DNA of 13,698 nucleotides from Thermodesulfovibrionales bacterium (GTDB taxonomy: Bacteria > Nitrospirota > Thermodesulfovibrionia > Thermodesulfovibrionales > SM23-35): contig JAKLQR010000006.1 in the NCBI GenBank assembly GCA_022013235.1, positions 1 through 13,698 on the forward strand, in the 5' to 3' direction. A program made the position numbers and the translations under genes. Below are positions 7,442-10,845 of this stretch, in pieces (position 1 is the first letter of the stretch; each line of letters starts with the position of its first letter). The notes below the pieces were generated by a model. The model ran no database searches. It had not been told where the DNA came from and saw nothing but the letters and a program-made list of their open reading frames with translations.

Positions 7442-7647
7442 TTTTTTCCGGTTCAACTGCTCGGAGCAGGAGCCTCTTTTGCCGGCGCCTGGGGTTCCTG
7501 AGTTTGTGCCGGGGCTTCTTTTTGTATCTCATTGCCGGGAGGAGCAGGCTGCTGTGGCTGCTGAGGTGTACATCCTATGCTTGCTCCTGTTAGGAGACTG
7601 GCGACACTAATGCCTGCAAGTATCCTTTTAAAATCCTTCTTATCCAT
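7438..7647 (-). CDS. sbtA: SbtA-type selenocysteine-containing RiPP precursor peptide
   Basis: Precursor of a radical-SAM-modified peptide, 69 residues if the in-frame UGA (7453-7455) is read as selenocysteine, 64 residues if it is a stop. The start is the ATG at 7647, preceded by a near-perfect AAGGAGGTGA ribosome binding site; upstream in-frame ATGs are rejected because they lie before it. The leader MDKKDFKRILAGISVASLL resembles other SbtA leaders, followed by a single Cys (Cys26), a long Pro/Gln/Ala/Glu linker, and the C-terminus SS-U-TGKK ending at UAG 7438-7440. The Sec codon is backed by a SECIS hairpin starting 11 nt after it. GASIGC looks slightly like a lipobox but lacks the usual -3 residue. 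The maturase sbtM begins 22 nt downstream. The family is known by bioinformatics as thio(seleno)oxazole precursors; the mature product is unknown to me. Confidence 0.83.
7453..7455 (-). other. In-frame UGA, predicted selenocysteine codon (Sec65 of SbtA)
   Basis: The minus-strand codon is TGA, between AGC AGT (Ser-Ser) and ACC GGA AAA AAA TAG. Recoding adds Sec-Thr-Gly-Lys-Lys. The support is the SECIS hairpin at 7422-7441 and the Sec/Cys habit of the SbtA family near its C-terminus. Standard gene callers would end the gene here and miss the modified core. Confidence 0.82.
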
Positions 7648-7676
7648 ATATTCACCTCCTTTCTTCATAAGTTTTC

Positions 7677-7745
7677 CCAATCTGTCATGGACAGGGGGAA
7701 GCAGGATAGGCTTCCCTTGGTCTCAGATATAGGCATAGTCTATCC
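7677..7745 (-). promoter_or_regulatory. Structured sbtA leader RNA: three-way junction with possible pseudoknot
   Basis: In the sbtA leader, CCAA (7720-7717) pairs with TTGG (7680-7677). Between them lie two perfect hairpins: GGGAAGC-CTATCCT-GCTTCCC (7716-7696) and CTGTC-CAT-GACAG (7694-7682), with single-nucleotide linkers. The loop CTATCC of the first hairpin is exactly complementary to GGATAG at 7745-7740 upstream, allowing a 6-bp pseudoknot. The module ends about 16 nt before the ribosome binding site. No T tract follows the hairpins, so control of translation rather than transcription termination is inferred. I do not recognise it as a named riboswitch. Confidence 0.45.
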
Positions 7746-7767
7746 GTTTCCTGGCATCAATAGAAAA

Positions 7768-7796
7768 AGCATATCAAGCGGTAGAGTATGTGTCAA
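7768..7796 (-). promoter_or_regulatory. Sigma70-type promoter for the sbt operon
   Basis: The minus strand has a perfect -35 TTGACA (7796-7791), a 17-bp spacer and -10 TATGCT (7773-7768, four of six matches to TATAAT). The transcription start is expected near 7761, giving a leader of about 114 nt upstream of the sbtA ATG. It lies just after the end of the sulfotransferase gene, so the sbt operon is probably transcribed independently of that gene. Confidence 0.7.
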
Positions 7797-7842
7797 GAAC
7801 CTGGAGGGTATTGAACAGAAAAGACCTTTGTGGGAGCTCCTG

Positions 7843-8532
7843 TCAGAATTCGTAGCCGAAAAGGGCAATTTCCTTGCTGAATATCTTCTCTAGTTTCTTT
7901 TTTTCGCTATTCGTGAGGATCTCCCGGTAATGTCTTTTGTCATTCCGGAAAGAGGATTTCGCTCTTGGAAGCTTCGGCTTTTCCGGGAAGCCAAGGAGAC
8001 TTGATATAGTTTCGACCTCGCTTGCTAAATTCTCGAACAGACAAACTCTATCTACTACGATATTGTCGTCTATTGTATATACTGCATACCCGCGTTTCCT
8101 TAAACTTCCCAGTCTTTTCGAATCGATAAAATGCGAGAGCGCAGGACGTGGTTCTTTCTTATAGCGCCAGTAATATAAGGACATTACGCGGTCCCATGGA
8201 TTTCTCTCGAAACAAAATTTGTAATAACTGTCCCATATCTGGTCTCCGATAATCTTTTTGACTTCCCTAGCCGTAATGTGGTTATAGAACCGCTTTCTTT
8301 TTTGTTTCACCAGAAAGAGCAGGTAATCGCCGAAAGAGTAATCGGAAAAGGGGATTATATAATTCTGTGGCCCCCTGTACCCCAGGTTGCGCCTCATTAT
8401 CTCATCCTCCGGGGTGATCGGGGTAATGATGTCATGCTCACCACAGAACCGGGAGAGGGCAATCTCCATGCTGGTGCCGGCGGTCTTCTCCGTTTTCAGA
8501 AATATAAATTTGTATTTATGAGAAATAATCAT
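7843..8532 (-). CDS. Sulfotransferase family 2 domain protein (PAPS-dependent)
   Basis: A 229-residue enzyme expected to transfer sulfate from PAPS to a hydroxyl, typically on a carbohydrate. Seen: the 5'-phosphosulfate-binding loop KTEKTAGTS near residues 13-21, the 3'-phosphate-binding FERNPWDRVMSLYYW in the middle, and a C-terminal FGYEF tail common in this family. There is no signal peptide. The acceptor is unknown; no glycosyltransferases or polysaccharide genes are adjacent, so it stands alone. The ATG at 8532 has only a weak AGG about 11 nt upstream. The gene is visibly more AT-rich than its neighbours (one 60-base sample at 8221-8280 is 42% GC) and is flanked upstream by a MITE-like repeat, consistent with later acquisition. 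No convincing terminator follows it. Confidence 0.85.
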   Translation of the reverse strand: MIISHKYKFIFLKTEKTAGTSMEIALSRFCGEHDIITPITPEDEIMRRNLGYRGPQNYIIPFSDYSFGDYLLFLVKQKRKRFYNHITAREVKKIIGDQIWDSYYKFCFERNPWDRVMSLYYWRYKKEPRPALSHFIDSKRLGSLRKRGYAVYTIDDNIVVDRVCLFENLASEVETISSLLGFPEKPKLPRAKSSFRNDKRHYREILTNSEKKKLEKIFSKEIALFGYEF

Positions 8533-8657
8533 TATATTTCATACCTGATGCGCCTGTTTGGGTATCTTTCAGGTCTCGTGTTGCGGCGTATTTCCAGGAG
8601 ATTCTTTTGATCCCAAAGGCTGGACATATACCTTAAAATACACTCCTCCAGACACTG
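8533..8657. other. Intergenic segment upstream of the sulfotransferase gene
   Basis: First part of a 406-bp gap (8533-8938) between the divergent sulfotransferase and tetR genes. The rest of the gap is taken by the MITE-like element, an AT-rich spacer and the tetR control region, described separately. In this segment I find no open reading frame with a ribosome binding site and no clear -35/-10 pair for the sulfotransferase gene. Confidence 0.5.
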
Positions 8658-8811
8658 TTAATAGCAGTCTCATAATAATAAAACATAAATAATCTCCCTC
8701 ACCCTTGCCCTCTCCCTCCGGGGGAGAGGGGATTATAGTAAGTTCCTCCCCATTGATGGGGGAGGGTTGGGAGAGGGTGAAATATAAATACTATTTTGAG
8801 ACCGTTAATAA
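8658..8811. mobile_element. MITE-like non-coding inverted-repeat element (154 bp)
   Basis: The ends form imperfect 20-bp terminal inverted repeats (8658-8677 and 8792-8811, 16 of 20 matching; core GTCTCA-N-AATA). Inside are two strong hairpins: CCCTCTCCC/GGGAGAGGG (8708-8716 and 8722-8730) and CCTCCCC/GGGGAGG (8745-8751 and 8759-8765). An outer pair, TCACCC (from about 8699) with GGGTGA (8775-8780), encloses both. The CCCTCACCC...CCCTCTCCC theme is a familiar dispersed palindromic repeat in bacterial genomes. There is no coding capacity and no clear target duplication. It could act as a bidirectional transcript end or stabiliser between the divergent genes. Confidence 0.6.
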
Positions 8812-8896
8812 TTTCCTAATATTTAAGTATAAACTAAATGCAAATAATTCTAAAAGTGAGAAGAAAGGTTGACATATGTAATGTGAAAAAGTTAGT

Positions 8897-8928
8897 TTAA
8901 CACTGTTACTATAACTTAACAGCGTTAA
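8897..8928. promoter_or_regulatory. Tandem TetR operators and promoter region of tetR
   Basis: Two palindromes of the form TTAAC-N3-GTTAA: site 1 at 8897-8909 (TTAACACTGTTAC, one mismatch) and site 2 at 8916-8928 (TTAACAGCGTTAA, perfect), with centres 19 bp apart, about two helical turns. Together they also form a 32-bp inverted repeat. A -10-like TATAAC (8910-8915) lies between them; a TTGACA at 8869-8874 with TAGTTT at 8893-8898 is an alternative promoter. Site 2 overlaps the AAGG ribosome binding site (8927-8930). Autorepression by the adjacent TetR is inferred. Confidence 0.6.
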
Positions 8929-8938
8929 GGCTTATTGA

Positions 8939-9550
8939 ATGGGTGCCAAGGAAAAGAGGGTCAAGAACAAAGAGGAGTTCCGCAGGGAGATTCTCAATTC
9001 AGCCCGCGAGCTTTTCATTGATGATGGGTACGAAAAGTTCTCCATGCGCAGACTTGCCGAAAAAATCGACTATTCGCCAACCACCATTTATCTCTATTTT
9101 AAGGGCAAGGACGATTTGCTTCTCGCTATTTGTGAAGAGGTTGCCGAACAATTTCTGACTAGGATGAGCCATATCAGATCGGTTCAGAGTAATCCTTACG
9201 AAGCCCTTCGTCAGGCCATGCTTTACCTCGTAGAGTTCGCGTTCGACAATCCGAATCATTACAAGATATTTTTTTTGACCAGGCCTAATGTTTACGGTAC
9301 GCAAGAAGAATTTATGAAAAGAGAGTCAATGGCGCGGAATTCATATTTTGAATTCAGAAAAGTAGTGCAGGTTTGTATCGGAGCAGGGAAACTTCGCCCT
9401 ATGGATATCGATGTATTAACGCAGGTGCTCGCAACAGCACCTCACGGCTTGATAACTATGATGCTCTATCGAAGTAGTTTCCCCTGGGCTGACCGTAGAG
9501 TCCTTGCTACGACATTGGTTGATGGGTTATTGAGGGGATTCCGAAAGTAA
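8939..9550 (+). CDS. TetR/AcrR family transcriptional repressor of the efflux operon
   Basis: A 203-residue DNA-binding regulator. The N-terminal TetR helix-turn-helix spans about 15-62, with the recognition part MRRLAEKIDYSPTTIYLYF and the following GKDDLL. The C-terminal half is all-helical and includes the PNHYKIFFLTRP region typical of AcrR-like ligand-binding domains (TetR_C_33-like). The start is the ATG at 8939, with AAGG 8 nt upstream. It stands 80 bp before the adaptor gene on the same strand, the usual arrangement for a local repressor of an RND pump released by pump substrates. Palindromic operators lie directly in front of it and one similar site lies in front of the adaptor gene. 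Ligand unknown. Confidence 0.92.
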   Translation: MGAKEKRVKNKEEFRREILNSARELFIDDGYEKFSMRRLAEKIDYSPTTIYLYFKGKDDLLLAICEEVAEQFLTRMSHIRSVQSNPYEALRQAMLYLVEFAFDNPNHYKIFFLTRPNVYGTQEEFMKRESMARNSYFEFRKVVQVCIGAGKLRPMDIDVLTQVLATAPHGLITMMLYRSSFPWADRRVLATTLVDGLLRGFRK

Positions 9551-9567
9551 TTTTATTGTCCTTAAAA

Positions 9568-9580
9568 TCAACATCGTTAA
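9568..9580. promoter_or_regulatory. Third TetR-operator-like site upstream of the RND adaptor gene
   Basis: TCAAC-ATC-GTTAA differs at one position from the TTAAC-N3-GTTAA pattern found twice before tetR. It lies 18 bp after the tetR stop and 50 bp before the adaptor ATG. A TATAAA at 9601-9606 could be a -10, but no good -35 fits. It suggests an additional regulated promoter for the pump genes or an auxiliary binding site. Confidence 0.45.
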
Positions 9581-9630
9581 GTATCCAATTTGAGGGTGAT
9601 TATAAAAATTCAATATGGAAAGGTTATTGT

Positions 9631-10833
9631 ATGAAAAAATTTAACAGAACCAAACTAATTGCCACCGTGGTCATTTTTCTCATCGGCCTTTTGCCGGGAG
9701 GCTGTGACACGCGGCAACAATCGCCGCCTCCTTCACCTATTCCGGAAGTGTCCGTAGTAATGGTACAGCCGCAACAGGTCATGTTAACCACTGAATTGCC
9801 GGGCAGGACCTCTGCCCACCTTGTTGCGGAAATTCGTCCCCAGGTCAGCGGCCTTATACAGAAGCGCCTGTTTACGGAAGGGTCCTATGTCAAAACCGGA
9901 CAAGTACTCTACCAGATTGACCCGGCGCCTTTTCAGGCAGTGCTCGACAATGCGAATGCCTCCCTTGCCAGGTCCGAGGCAAATCTGCCTGCGATCCGGT
10001 CGAGGGCCGAACGCTTTAAAGAATTGCTCGCTGATAAGGCGGTCAGCCAGCAGGATTATGATGATGCGGCAGCCGCCATGAAACAAAACGAGGCTGATGT
10101 TCAATATTGGAGGGCGACGGTTGAGGCAGCTAGTATCAATATGGGATACACCCGCATCATCGCCCCAATCTCCGGCCGCATCGGTATATCCAACGTAACA
10201 GAGGGGGCGCTGGTGACGGCGCATCAGCCCGCAGCACTGGCTACTATTCAACAACTGGATCCGATTTATGTAGATGTTCCTCAATCTACCACAGAGTTGT
10301 TGCGCTTACAGCGTCGCTTAGAGGAAGGCCGCATCAAATACGAAGAAAGGAACCAGAACCAGGTCAAGCTTATCCTGGAAGACGGCACAGAATATCCGTT
10401 GGGAGGAACCTTGCAGTTCCGCGACGTCACTGTAGATCCGTCAACCGGTTCTGTCCACCTGCGAGTTATCTTTCCCAATCCGAAAGGTGTTTTGTTGCCG
10501 GGCATGTTTGTCCGGGCTGTGGTAAAAGAAGGCCTCAATAAACAGGCTCTCCTGGTCCCCCAGCAGGCTGTGTCACGAGACCCAAAGGGGAATCCTGTCG
10601 CTCTGATCGTGGATACTGACGACAAAGTCCGGCAGCGAATGCTCACGGTCGACCGCACCATCGGCGACAAATGGTTAGTTTCATCAGGCATTGCACAAGG
10701 TGATCGCTTGATCGTCGAGGGGATGCAGAAAGTAAGGCCAGGCGCTTCCGTTCAAGTTATTCCTTTTGATGACGGTACTAAGAATGTTCCTAAACCTGTA
10801 AATACGGCCCAGCCGGCCGCAAAATCCAACTAA
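9631..10833 (+). CDS. RND efflux periplasmic adaptor subunit (AcrA/MexA type)
   Basis: Membrane fusion protein that links an inner-membrane RND permease to an outer-membrane channel in the periplasm. The start is the ATG at 9631 with GGAAAGG 7 nt upstream, giving 400 residues like AcrA (397); a TTG at 9556 has no ribosome binding site. Seen: signal peptide 1-24 ending LLPGGC, so Cys25 is probably lipidated although the lipobox is imperfect. Asp26 at +2 is the inner-membrane retention residue, as in AcrA. The first barrel-sandwich half is at about 66-100, the alpha-helical hairpin at 104-175 with AVSQQDYD, the second lipoyl half (IIAPISGRIG) near 180, then beta-barrel and membrane-proximal domains with PGMFVRA. 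A Pro/Ala/Asn-rich tail ends the protein. The permease gene follows by 12 bp. Confidence 0.94.
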   Translation: MKKFNRTKLIATVVIFLIGLLPGGCDTRQQSPPPSPIPEVSVVMVQPQQVMLTTELPGRTSAHLVAEIRPQVSGLIQKRLFTEGSYVKTGQVLYQIDPAPFQAVLDNANASLARSEANLPAIRSRAERFKELLADKAVSQQDYDDAAAAMKQNEADVQYWRATVEAASINMGYTRIIAPISGRIGISNVTEGALVTAHQPAALATIQQLDPIYVDVPQSTTELLRLQRRLEEGRIKYEERNQNQVKLILEDGTEYPLGGTLQFRDVTVDPSTGSVHLRVIFPNPKGVLLPGMFVRAVVKEGLNKQALLVPQQAVSRDPKGNPVALIVDTDDKVRQRMLTVDRTIGDKWLVSSGIAQGDRLIVEGMQKVRPGASVQVIPFDDGTKNVPKPVNTAQPAAKSN

Positions 10834-10845
10834 CGGAGGCGTGTG

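Noticed and set aside
7416..7532. N-terminal extension of sbtM (40 codons further upstream)
   Set aside because: It runs through sbtA in another frame, begins with a low-complexity Lys/Arg run and has no ribosome binding site. The ATG at 7415 follows the precursor and gives a normal maturase length.
7648..7680. Earlier in-frame starts for sbtA
   Set aside because: They lie before or inside the AAGGAGGTGA ribosome binding site, which is correctly placed only for the ATG at 7647.
7815..7842. Terminator after the sulfotransferase gene (GGAGCTCC palindrome)
   Set aside because: The palindrome has no room for a loop beyond its own centre and is not followed by a proper T run.
8699..8780. CRISPR or intrinsic terminator in the CCCTCTCCC region
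   Set aside because: The repeats are inverted hairpins, not spaced direct repeats, and no T tract follows either hairpin on either strand. The terminal inverted repeats fit a MITE-like element better.
9556..9630. TTG start for the RND adaptor
   Set aside because: It would place 25 unlikely residues before the signal peptide and has no ribosome binding site; the ATG at 9631 has both a ribosome binding site and a proper signal peptide.
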